Shown here piece after piece: positions 25,665 through 32,692 of a stretch of DNA of 51,250 nucleotides. The stretch is from Thermoplasmata archaeon. GTDB taxonomy: Archaea; Thermoplasmatota; DTKX01; VGTL01. The notes under the pieces were generated by a model. The model saw nothing but the letters and a program-made list of their open reading frames with translations, ran no database searches and was not told the origin of the DNA. The position numbers and the translations under genes are program-made. The stretch spans positions 1 to 51,250 of the forward strand of contig JAWCLH010000005.1 in the NCBI GenBank assembly GCA_038851035.1, given 5' to 3'. Position 1 is the first letter of the stretch. Every line of letters starts with the position of its first letter.

Positions 25665-26408
25665 ATGCTGATGATTTTTTTCTTCGCTTTCATCTACGAG
25701 CTGGTCGACTCCTCGCTGGGGCAGGGCTATGGGACCCTTGGCACCCCGACCTTTGTTCTTCTCGGGTTCAACCCGAAGGTTGTGGTTCCGGCTATACTGC
25801 TCTCGCAGGCGACAGGGGGCCTTGTCGGCGCCTACTTCCACAACCGCTTCAGAAACGTTGACTTCAACGGCTGGGGGACTGGGGACGCAAAAAAGGTCTA
25901 TTTCATCGTCGTCTGCGGAATTACGGGCGTGATAGTGTCTAGCGCTATTGGAATCAGGCTCTCCGGGACGGTTCTCTCGTATTATATCGGAATCGTGGTG
26001 CTGGTGATGGGCGCGCTGATTCTCTCTGGAGTTACCATCAGATTCACATGGCTCAGAATGGGCGTGATAGGGGGCATCAGCGCCTTCAACAAGGGTATAT
26101 CGGGCGGAGGCTACGGACCGGTCGTCGCCGGGGGCCAGACCATAATTGGAGTTGACGCAAAAGCCGCCGTCGGTGTGACGGACCTCGCTGAGGCCCCCAT
26201 CTGCCTCGCAGGCTTCGCCGTCTGGAAGTTACTCGGCGGTACGCCGGTCGTAGAGGTGACCCTGCCGATGTGCGTCGGCGCGGGCCTGGCACCCGTTATC
26301 GGCGCCTATATAACCTTCAAGACACCGCCCCGTCTCTTTAAAAGAGTGCTCGGCGTCGTTCTCCTGATTCTCGGGGCGCTCTGTTTATTCAAAATTCTCA
26401 ACCCCTGA
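25665..26408 (+). CDS. TauE/SafE family anion exporter
   Basis: A 247-residue membrane protein with seven to eight hydrophobic segments. The first segment holds FFFAFIYELVDSSLGQGYGT, the TauE/SafE repeat motif, and the second half repeats it in GGISAFNKGISGGGYGPVVAGGQ. The family moves sulfite, sulfoacetate or other organic anions across the cytoplasmic membrane. ATG at 25665 or 25671 can start it. It follows the AbrB-like gene by 30 bp; regulation by that protein is inference. No sulfur-oxidation gene is nearby. Confidence 0.92.
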   Translation: MLMIFFFAFIYELVDSSLGQGYGTLGTPTFVLLGFNPKVVVPAILLSQATGGLVGAYFHNRFRNVDFNGWGTGDAKKVYFIVVCGITGVIVSSAIGIRLSGTVLSYYIGIVVLVMGALILSGVTIRFTWLRMGVIGGISAFNKGISGGGYGPVVAGGQTIIGVDAKAAVGVTDLAEAPICLAGFAVWKLLGGTPVVEVTLPMCVGAGLAPVIGAYITFKTPPRLFKRVLGVVLLILGALCLFKILNP

Positions 26409-26605
26409 TTTCGGACTTACCAGAGCACGCATGAGTGGGCCACCCCAACGCCCGGCTTGGGTAATAGCAGCACTTCGGTCCCGAGGGGGAGCAAAACACT
26501 GGCTTGGTGGCCGTTCACAGCACTCGCGTGAGAGTCCCGAGGGGCGGTCTTCTAGGCCAAGGTTTATCTCACAGATGTGATTTCGCTCCTTGGGAGCTGA
26601 GCGCG
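26409..26605 (+). promoter_or_regulatory. Upstream region of adenylate kinase gene, with TATA box and short repeat
   Basis: GGTTTATCTC (26561-26570) is a TATA-like box 36 bp before the ATG, and GGGAG (26592-26596) may bind the ribosome. The 11-mer GTCCCGAGGGG occurs at 26478-26488 and 26534-26544. I see no RNA gene. Confidence 0.45.
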
Positions 26606-27250
26606 ATGCCAAAAAATATCGTAATATTCGGCGCGCCGGGGGCCGGAAAGGGAACGCTTGCGGAGAAGATAAAGAAGCTGAGCCCGGTCGTCCACATAAG
26701 CACCGGAGACCTCTTGCGAGAAAACGTGCGCGAAGGGACCGAGCTCGGGAGGAAGGCAAAGAGCTTTATGGACGCGGGGAAGCTTGTTCCTGACGAGCTG
26801 GTCATAGACATGGTCAGGGAGAGGCTTTCCAGGGATGACATTGGGGAGAGGGGCTTTCTGCTCGACGGCTTTCCCCGGACGCTCGAGCAGGCGAGGGCGC
26901 TCGATGAGTTCTCAAGGGTCGACGCGGTCATCGTGATCGACATAAAGAAGGAGGAGCTGAGGAAGCGCATCCTCGGCAGGCGCTCATGCCCTAAGTGCGG
27001 GAAGATATACAATATCTACAACCCCGAGCTCATGCCCAAAAGGGAGGGCGTGTGCGACGCCGACGGCGAGAGGCTCATCCAGCGCGCGGACGATAACGAG
27101 GAGACTTTCGAGAAACGCTGGAGCACCTACCTCGAGCAGTCGGAGGGCGTGATAAAGTACTACTCCAGGAGGCCGGAGCTGGTTCACCACATCGACGGGA
27201 CGCGCACAATGAACGTCTCTGATGAGGAGCTAAGGAAGATAGTCGCCTGA
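26606..27250 (+). CDS. adk: Adenylate kinase (bacterial-type, zinc lid)
   Basis: A 214-residue adenylate kinase of the long-lid type, converting ATP plus AMP to two ADP. The P-loop is GAPGAGKGT (residues 8-16); STGDLLREN, DGFPRT and the arginine-rich segments follow. The LID (near 125-165) contains CPKCGK and VCDADGE, a likely Cys3-Asp zinc site. Many archaea use a short, trimeric AdkA instead; this bacterial-type enzyme occurs in some euryarchaea. The ATG at 26606 is set by the family's N-terminus; the longer frame from 26504 adds 34 unrelated residues. Confidence 0.97.
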   Translation: MPKNIVIFGAPGAGKGTLAEKIKKLSPVVHISTGDLLRENVREGTELGRKAKSFMDAGKLVPDELVIDMVRERLSRDDIGERGFLLDGFPRTLEQARALDEFSRVDAVIVIDIKKEELRKRILGRRSCPKCGKIYNIYNPELMPKREGVCDADGERLIQRADDNEETFEKRWSTYLEQSEGVIKYYSRRPELVHHIDGTRTMNVSDEELRKIVA

Positions 27251-27543
27251 CGGCTCGGGTGGAAAGGGTCGGTATCGAGCCGACAGCCTATCGCGCCCTT
27301 CATGGTGGGCATCCGCCGGCTAGGTGATGTGACAATATGATTGCCCCGGGGTCGGTTTTCTGCTACTGGATTGGTGACGAGCTGTCGGGATGAGAGAATT
27401 CGGATTATGTCGTGGCGGAGGCGCTTCGAGAATTCCTTTCTTAACAACCCGGACTTCCCGGACTTCGGGGACGAGGCGAGGGAATGGGGAATCGTGTTTT
27501 AAGGGTCAAGAGATGCGGGCGCTACAAGGGGGCCAACACCATT
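27251..27543. other. Gap without a recognisable gene, containing hairpins
   Basis: Directly after the adk stop lies CGGCTCG...CGAGCCG (27250-27282), which can fold with a nested GTCGG-tatcgag-CCGAC hairpin. It has no T-run, so it is not a classical terminator. A tandem CCCGGACTT repeat occurs near 27448-27464. Open frames in both directions look like shadows. I find no tRNA, SRP or RNase P signature. Confidence 0.45.
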
Positions 27544-28086
27544 TTATTGTACTGGCCCGGTGGATACCAGGGATTGAATGTTGGGAGAAATTCGGATTCT
27601 TGGATTGAGCCTGCGAATCATCTGCAGGAATGAATCGAGGGCAGCGAAAGGGACAAATATGCTGTCGTTCAAAACTTGTCCAAATAGCTCACCGATGCGA
27701 CGCATCTCGAGCAGTATTAGGTCCCTCCTCTCCCGATAATGATGGATGATGCGTGTGACGAAGCGTTTCTTGAAGCTGATGATGTTCACCAACTGGATGG
27801 GGGATATGAGGCGCGCCGGCTCCTTCTGTATCGAGAATATCTCCTCCAATTTGAGACCGGCCATACTGGAGAATCCGAGTAACAGGTATCCGTCCGTGAC
27901 CCAGGGATACGCCCGTCTTTCTCTATCCCTCCCCATGCTCAGTGTACCGACCGTAGCCCAGAACCTCACTTCTCGATGAGTCGTCCGTGGATAGCGGAAC
28001 TCACAGTGGAAGTGAGCCTTTTCGGTCCTCAGGCTCTCCTCCACCTTCCTCCAAAATGGCGGCCGCAATAGCTCCGCCAGCTCCAA
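27544..28086 (-). CDS. Unknown protein downstream of tRNA-Leu
   Basis: A soluble, Arg- and Phe-rich protein of about 180 residues; the frame is open to 28422 but runs through tRNA-Leu, so that start cannot be right. A TATA-like box at 28122-28131 and an AAGGA four bases before TTG at 28086 support a start there. Segments include FHCEFRYPRTTHREVRFWAT, WVTDGYLLLGFSSMAG, and a helical C-terminus (RFVTRIIHHYRERRDLILLE, SIFVPFAALDSFLQMIRRL). I do not recognise a family. Codon use and hydrophobic periodicity look protein-like, so I rate it as a real but orphan gene; lineage-restricted origin or transfer is possible. Confidence 0.55.
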   Translation of the reverse strand: MELAELLRPPFWRKVEESLRTEKAHFHCEFRYPRTTHREVRFWATVGTLSMGRDRERRAYPWVTDGYLLLGFSSMAGLKLEEIFSIQKEPARLISPIQLVNIISFKKRFVTRIIHHYRERRDLILLEMRRIGELFGQVLNDSIFVPFAALDSFLQMIRRLNPRIRISPNIQSLVSTGPVQ

Positions 28087-28121
28087 AATCCTTACTGCGC
28101 TCCGGGCCGCACTACTCGCCG

Positions 28122-28131
28122 CAATATATAG
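28122..28131 (-). promoter_or_regulatory. TATA box for the unknown gene
   Basis: Minus-strand CTATATATTG, 36-45 bp before the TTG at 28086. Confidence 0.45.
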
Positions 28132-28176
28132 ACCGCCGCTCCCAATGACGAGAACCTTTACCGGGTGGTATCGGAG

Positions 28177-28259
28177 TGCGGGGGAGGAGATTTGAACTCC
28201 TGAAGGCCTACGCCACAGGCTCCTAAGGCCTGCCCCTTTGACCGCTCGGGTACCCCCGC
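28177..28259 (-). tRNA. tRNA-Leu (TAG anticodon)
   Basis: The minus strand gives acceptor arm GCGGGGG (28259-28253) pairing with CCCCCGC (28184-28178), discriminator A (28177), a D arm with CCGAGCGGTCAAAGGGG, anticodon stem-loop CAGGC-CTTAGGA-GCCTG with anticodon TAG reading CTA, a long variable arm (TGGCGTAGGCC region) typical of class II Leu tRNAs, and T arm GGAG-TTCAAAT-CTCC. CCA is not encoded and no intron is visible. A TATA box lies at 28282-28290. Confidence 0.97.
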
Positions 28260-28281
28260 GCGGCGCGTGATGAGGCGCGGA

Positions 28282-28290
28282 CGATATAAC
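28282..28290 (-). promoter_or_regulatory. TATA box for tRNA-Leu
   Basis: Minus-strand GTTATATCG, 23-31 bp before the tRNA 5' end. Confidence 0.6.
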
Positions 28291-28522
28291 TGTTTTGAGC
28301 CGCCCCAAGAACACCATCGCGGGGCCCAGCGGGTTGGCCCCTCGCACGGGTCGGTTGCACTGGTCTCCCCGCCGAGTCCCCCGCCGCGCTAGTGGGAGAG
28401 AATCGAGCGACAGGGGCCTCACCTCGCTTCCCCCGGTTGATGCAGTTAAAACCCGGAGCCGCGGGAATAGAAGGGGGAGAAAAGCGGGCGGAGTTCGGGT
28501 GGTCTCCGGGCCGGCCGGAAGA
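28291..28522. other. Gap between tRNA-Leu and arginine decarboxylase genes
   Basis: GC-rich sequence with one strong hairpin (GGGGCC-cagcgggtt-GGCCCC at 28320-28340). No RNA family signature or convincing coding frame is visible. Confidence 0.4.
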
Positions 28523-28532
28523 TATCTTTAAG
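28523..28532 (+). promoter_or_regulatory. TATA box for the arginine decarboxylase gene
   Basis: TATCTTTAAG, 24-33 bp before the ATG at 28556; a leaderless message is likely. Confidence 0.55.
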
Positions 28533-28555
28533 CCAGGAAATTCCAATGCACCATC

Positions 28556-29116
28556 ATGCTCGAGGGAGGCTCCCACGTCCCCAAGAAGGTCTTCTTCGTC
28601 AAAGGTGTAGGTAAGCACAAGGAGAAGCTGACGAGCTTCGAAATGGCTCTCAGGGACGCCGGCATCGAGAAATTCAATCTCGTGCGCGTCTCCTCCATCC
28701 TACCGCCCCACTGTAAGCTCGTGAGCAAGGAGGAAGGTCTGAAGGAACTCCAACCCGGGCAGATAGTCTATGTCGTGATGAGCGAATGCGCCGGCAATGA
28801 GCCCAACCGCCTGATCGCGGCCTCCATAGGGGCCTCGATGCCTCTGGACTCCTCTGCCTTCGGCTATTTAAGCGAGCACCACGCTTTCGGGCAGAACGAG
28901 CAGATGGCGGGGGATTACGCCGAGGACCTCGCGGCCTACATGCTCGCGAGTATGCACGGAATTCAGCTAGACATGACCAAGGACTACGACGAGCAAAAGG
29001 ACATCTTCACGATAGGAGGAAAACCGGTCAAGACGCGCAACATCACTCAGAGCGCGGTCTGCGACAAGAACGGCCTCTGGACCACTGCCATAGCCGCGGC
29101 GGTCTTCATTCTTTGA
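28556..29116 (+). CDS. pdaD: Pyruvoyl-dependent arginine decarboxylase
   Basis: A 186-residue proenzyme that cleaves itself between Ser46 and Ser47 in LVRVSSILPP, leaving a pyruvoyl group on the new alpha-chain N-terminus. It decarboxylates arginine to agmatine, the precursor of polyamines and of agmatidine, which archaea place at the wobble base of tRNA-Ile2. Other family segments are MSECAGNEPNRLIAASIGAS and SSAFGYLSEHHAFGQ. Length matches the archaeal family. Four bases separate its stop from the Fap7 gene start, so the two are cotranscribed. No agmatinase or TiaS gene is in the window. Confidence 0.96.
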   Translation: MLEGGSHVPKKVFFVKGVGKHKEKLTSFEMALRDAGIEKFNLVRVSSILPPHCKLVSKEEGLKELQPGQIVYVVMSECAGNEPNRLIAASIGASMPLDSSAFGYLSEHHAFGQNEQMAGDYAEDLAAYMLASMHGIQLDMTKDYDEQKDIFTIGGKPVKTRNITQSAVCDKNGLWTTAIAAAVFIL

Positions 29117-29120
29117 AAGC

Positions 29121-29690
29121 ATGAGAGTAGCGCTGAGTGGGACCCCCGGCACCGGCAAGAGCTCGGTGGCCCGGGAGCTGCGCGGGCTTGGGGAGAAGGT
29201 TGTGGACCTGAACGAGCTCGCCCGCCAGCGTGGCCTTCTCGGGAGGAGCGACCGGCGGAGGAGGACTCGGGAGGTCGACCTCCACCGCCTGAACAAGGTC
29301 GTGCGGAGGGAGTTCTCCGGAGGGAGGGTCTTCCTCGAGGGGCACCTCTCGCACCTTCTCGATGTTGACAGGGCGGTCGTGCTCAGGTGCAGCCCGCGAG
29401 TCCTCAGGCGAAGGCTGAGGGCGAGGGGCTACCCAGAGGCCAAGGTCAGGGAGAACAGCCTAGCAGAGGCGCTGGACACAATAACGATCGAAGCGGTCGG
29501 GCGGCTCGGGAAGAGGAGTGTGGTGGAGCTGGACGCGACGCGCAGGAGCCCACGCAGTCTTGCCCTCGAGATAGCGAAAATCGCGCGCCGGGGCTTCAGG
29601 GGAGGTCGCCCTCCAGGCAGCGTGGACTTCTCGGACGACGTGCTGCGAAACCATAATTATTACATAAGAAATAACCCAGCCCGGGACTGA
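29121..29690 (+). CDS. Fap7/AK6-type adenylate kinase
   Basis: A 189-residue P-loop NMP kinase of the Fap7/hCINAP/AK6 group. Walker A is SGTPGTGKSS (residues 6-15); VVDLNELARQRGLL, FLEGHLSHLLDVDRAVVLRC and RARGYPEAKVREN follow. Archaeal and eukaryotic Fap7 assist late small-subunit maturation by contacting Rps14/uS11 and have ATPase/adenylate kinase activity. The C-terminal 30 residues are Gly/Arg-rich. It sits between the arginine decarboxylase (4 bp) and phosphatidyltransferase (12 bp) genes, in a probable operon. The bacterial-type adk is a separate gene at 26.6 kb. Confidence 0.93.
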   Translation: MRVALSGTPGTGKSSVARELRGLGEKVVDLNELARQRGLLGRSDRRRRTREVDLHRLNKVVRREFSGGRVFLEGHLSHLLDVDRAVVLRCSPRVLRRRLRARGYPEAKVRENSLAEALDTITIEAVGRLGKRSVVELDATRRSPRSLALEIAKIARRGFRGGRPPGSVDFSDDVLRNHNYYIRNNPARD

Positions 29691-29702
29691 CCGGGGAGCC
29701 CA

Positions 29703-30527
29703 ATGGTGCTGGAGGAGTATAGGGAGCAGGCTGAGCCCTACCTAACCCCTGTTGCGAGGTGGTTCGTCCACACCCACCCCAACACGATGACTTGGCTCGC
29801 CTTTTTCTTTGCCGTCATCGCGGGCCTGACCTTCCATGCAACATCCTATCTGGGCGGCGGAGGTGTCTATATCCTCCTCCCTGGCAGTGCCATGATATTC
29901 CTGAGCGCCCTCTTCGACGCCCTCGATGGTCGGGTGGCGCGGATGCGCAGGATGGAGTCAAGGCGTGGTGACTTCCTCGACCATGTTCTCGACAGGTATG
30001 CCGATGTTGCGATAATCGGCGGGATATCGGTTAGCCCCTTCTGCGACTTTCGCATCGGCCTTTTGGCGATTTTGGGTGTCGTCTTTGCCTCATACATGGG
30101 GACGCAGGCGCAGGCGGTCGGGGTGAGGAGGAACTACAGCGGAATGCTCGCCCGAGCCGACAGGCTCGTTCTTTTAATAGCGGCACCACTCGCTCAGATG
30201 GGCGTGGAGATGTCGGAGTGGATAGGCTGGATCGCTTCGGACCACAGGATGCACTTCACCGTCGCTGGCTTCCCTGTGGCTCTCTCGATTATCGAGCTGA
30301 TGATGATATGGTTCGCCGTCGCCGGCCACACCACCGCCGTCCAGCGCGCCGTGAGCACCTGGAACGAGCTGAGTGAGCGTGAGAGGGGAGAAGGAGGCGA
30401 CAGGAAGGACCTTGGGAAACATGGGGCGCGCAGGGAGAGGCGTGAGAGGATGAGGAGGGGCCCCACTAGCCGGGAGGGAGGGAACGGGAGACCGGGAGGA
30501 GATGAAAGGGGTGATGAGGGGAAATGA
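29703..30527 (+). CDS. CDP-alcohol phosphatidyltransferase (archaetidylinositol phosphate synthase-like)
   Basis: A 274-residue membrane enzyme. The family motif D(x2)DG(x2)AR(x8)G(x3)D(x3)D is complete: D72-D75-G76-A79-R80-G89-D93-D97. Membrane segments lie near 30-50, 55-72, 100-130, 150-170 and 185-215. The enzyme joins a CDP-activated lipid to a polar head group; the archaeal context suggests CDP-archaeol with inositol phosphate, but glycerol phosphate or serine are possible. The last about 50 residues (RERGEGGDRKDLGKHGARRE and on) are a highly charged low-complexity tail encoded by purine-rich DNA. Its stop overlaps the next gene's start (ATGA). Confidence 0.9.
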   Translation: MVLEEYREQAEPYLTPVARWFVHTHPNTMTWLAFFFAVIAGLTFHATSYLGGGGVYILLPGSAMIFLSALFDALDGRVARMRRMESRRGDFLDHVLDRYADVAIIGGISVSPFCDFRIGLLAILGVVFASYMGTQAQAVGVRRNYSGMLARADRLVLLIAAPLAQMGVEMSEWIGWIASDHRMHFTVAGFPVALSIIELMMIWFAVAGHTTAVQRAVSTWNELSERERGEGGDRKDLGKHGARRERRERMRRGPTSREGGNGRPGGDERGDEGK

Positions 30528-31795
30528 ATGGAAACGCGAGCCGTACAGAGGCCCTTAGCGGTAGCGGTCCGCCTCTGGAACTGAACGCTCCCGGAGGCTT
30601 CCGATACAACCCCCCACGGCCCGCTCCCCAGACCACGCATCCCTTCCCTTACTCGTCGTTTCATGCCCACGCTCCTGCCCTCGTTTGCGTCATTCTCCTG
30701 ATTCTCCTTCTCCTGTTCCCGCTCCCGTCCCACGCGACCGCCGCCTCTCCAGATGGCTCCCGCGCCGGTTCACCTGAGCTATACATTGCCATCACCTTCC
30801 CCGCTAACGGGAGCGTGGTCGGGGGTGAGGTCTGCGTTACGGGCGAGGCGTCCGGCCCTCAGGGTGCCGCGCTTGTGGTTCAGGTCTCCATTGACGGCGG
30901 TCCCTGGTCCGCGGCGGCGGGTAACCGGAGTTGGAGCTGGGTGTGGAGCACCTTCGCCTCCGGCGATGGTGAGCATGTCCTGCGCGCAAGGGTCTCGGAC
31001 GGGACTGCAGAGGCTTTTGCGGAGATCAGAGTCATCGTGGACAACACACCCCCACCGGCCAGAATATCCAGTGCGCTGCCAGCGTTCGGCCGAACCGACG
31101 CCATTGAAGGAGAGTTGATTGAATTCGCTGTCACACTCGAGGGCGGGAGCGGGGCCGAGGCCGTGCTCTGGCTGGTGGACGGAGAGCTTTGGGCGGCTGG
31201 AAAGGGCAACCTCTCATTCTGCCACTCATTCCCCCCCGGCTCAGCAGGAAACCATTCCGTCGAAGCGAGGGTGGTCAGGGGGGATGAAACTCTGGACCTG
31301 CGCCTATGGTCTGTTGAGGTCAGACCGCCCAACCGGCCGCCCTCGGTCATATCACACAGGCCGCGCGAGTTCAACCTGAGCTGTGGGGAGGGTGAGGCGC
31401 TCAACTTCAGCATTGAGGCCCTCGACCCTGACGGCGAAGCACTGGGCTTCTCCTGGAGTCTGGACGGCCTGCCAGTCGGTGAAGATGAGCCGTGGGCGAT
31501 TATTAAAATTGAATCGGCTGGAGAGCACGTTGTCGAGGTGATAGTGTCTGATGGCAACGCAACGGCCCTCCAGAGGTGGAATGTGACCGCGGTTGCGCTC
31601 CGGGGCGTCGGCATCATCGACCTCGTCCCACTCGCTGTTTATTTCATCGCCGCCGCCGCGGCGGGCGTGGTATACGGAAGGAGAAAGAGGGGGGAGGTCA
31701 GCCCGCCGAAACGCTGGGCACCCGGGGAGCTGAAGGAATGCGGGAACTCCGAGGAATCGGGATACGCCCCGGCCCGAAATGATGGCCGAAGTTGA
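30524..31795 (+). CDS. Membrane-anchored surface protein with Ig-like domains
   Basis: A 423-residue protein. About 50 polar, Pro-rich residues precede a strong hydrophobic signal (LVCVILLILLLLFPLPSHAT, near 52-72). Three Ig-like or PKD-like domains follow: PANGSVVGGEVCVTGEASG with a DNTPPPARI linker, an EGELIEFAVTLEGGS segment, and a third from NRPPSVISHRPREF that ends FSWSLDGLPVGEDEPWAII, close to a PKD-type pattern. A C-terminal membrane helix (LVPLAVYFIAAAAAGVVYG) precedes a basic stop. The unusual distance from start to signal suggests that translation may begin later, for example near 30.66 kb, though the ATGA overlap favours 30524. It resembles the 840-residue protein at 17-19.6 kb. 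Binding partner unknown. Confidence 0.75.
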   Translation: MNGNASRTEALSGSGPPLELNAPGGFRYNPPRPAPQTTHPFPYSSFHAHAPALVCVILLILLLLFPLPSHATAASPDGSRAGSPELYIAITFPANGSVVGGEVCVTGEASGPQGAALVVQVSIDGGPWSAAAGNRSWSWVWSTFASGDGEHVLRARVSDGTAEAFAEIRVIVDNTPPPARISSALPAFGRTDAIEGELIEFAVTLEGGSGAEAVLWLVDGELWAAGKGNLSFCHSFPPGSAGNHSVEARVVRGDETLDLRLWSVEVRPPNRPPSVISHRPREFNLSCGEGEALNFSIEALDPDGEALGFSWSLDGLPVGEDEPWAIIKIESAGEHVVEVIVSDGNATALQRWNVTAVALRGVGIIDLVPLAVYFIAAAAAGVVYGRRKRGEVSPPKRWAPGELKECGNSEESGYAPARNDGRS

Positions 31796-31861
31796 GGGCC
31801 GGATGGGAAGATGGGCCGATGCGGTGAGAGGGCAGGCCCTGGGCTAGTAGCTCCGTCGGTC

Positions 31862-32692
31862 TCAAAGTTCTATTCTCTCGAATATCTGGTCCCTATCGCG
31901 GGCGTTGACTATGCCCACCACCTCGAAATGCTGCTTGATTCCTGAAGTCCTTATCTTTCCTCCGAGGACGTTCTGAATCTGGAAGATGCCGGCCGAGCAG
32001 CTCATCTCGACCTCGATTCTAACGGGCTTCTCCTCGCCTTTTATAATTCTAACGTCGTTTATTGCCAGCGCGGATATCGAGTGGATGTCTTTTTTCCCCC
32101 TCTGAAAAGGTATGCGGGCCCTCCCGCCTGCCATGTCGGTCCCGTCCCCGACCTTCACACAGCCTCCCTCGACGCTTATCGCCTCCACTTCCTCGTCGTG
32201 TGTGTAAATGGCCTCTAAGGTCGCGCACTTCAGGCGCGCCAGCCTCCTCCTCTCACTCCCGTAGAGGTCCATGTATGCCGAATCGAGGAAGTCCTCGCAG
32301 AGGACGAGGGTGTGGAGGTAGTGAACGTTCCTGTGAATCGCGTTCCCCAAGTCGTGCAGGTATGCCGCCGCCATCACCACGCACTCCGCGTCCTCTAAGC
32401 TCCCCGTTTTTTCCTTTTCTATGTTGGGCTGGACGCCCCCCTCCCTCAGAAGCCTTAGAATTCGTAGCGCGTTCCGGGCAACGATGCGCGAGTGAGTAAG
32501 GCCGTGGTCGTTGTAACCGAGCCTGCCGACGACGACGATGTTCGCCATCTCTAGAAGCCCCTGGATGTACTCATCGCCCTCGAGCCTCTCCAGCAGTCTG
32601 AGCGCCTTCCTGTTGCCCCGGATCATCTCGCCGAGTTCGCCCCTAGCCTTCATCCCCATATGAATATACCCAGGTCTTTTCTCCTTCGTCAC
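31862..32692 (-). CDS. HD-domain phosphohydrolase
   Basis: A 276-residue soluble protein with an HD domain: VVGRLGYNDHGLTHSRIVAR (His residues near 58-66), AAAYLHDLGNAIHR with the HD metal pair (near 113-114), and AIYTHDEE. The C-terminal 100 residues (KDIHSISALAINDVRIIKGE, VEMSCSAGIFQIQNVLGGKI) form a separate alpha/beta region found in archaeal HD proteins of this type. HD enzymes hydrolyse phosphoesters of nucleotides or cyclic nucleotides; the substrate is unknown. It starts with GTG overlapping the Hef stop (GTGA), so it is translationally coupled to a DNA-repair helicase; a role in nucleotide clean-up is a guess. Confidence 0.85.
   Translation of the reverse strand: MTKEKRPGYIHMGMKARGELGEMIRGNRKALRLLERLEGDEYIQGLLEMANIVVVGRLGYNDHGLTHSRIVARNALRILRLLREGGVQPNIEKEKTGSLEDAECVVMAAAYLHDLGNAIHRNVHYLHTLVLCEDFLDSAYMDLYGSERRRLARLKCATLEAIYTHDEEVEAISVEGGCVKVGDGTDMAGGRARIPFQRGKKDIHSISALAINDVRIIKGEEKPVRIEVEMSCSAGIFQIQNVLGGKIRTSGIKQHFEVVGIVNARDRDQIFERIEL

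Noticed and set aside
25374-26408. Toxin-antitoxin pair starting with the AbrB/MazE-like protein
   Set aside because: The next gene is a multi-pass TauE/SafE transporter, not a small toxin.
27241-27400. Possible C/D box RNA (GGTGATGTGA, TGATGAG-like strings)
   Set aside because: No matching D box at correct spacing and no terminal stem; too weak to call.
28087-28422. Longer start for the gene at 27544-28086
   Set aside because: It would run through the tRNA-Leu gene and its promoter; a TATA box and ribosome-binding site support the later TTG.
30880-31617. 245-residue frame antisense to the Ig-like surface protein
   Set aside because: Sense frame shows signal peptide and anchor; antisense translation is compositional.
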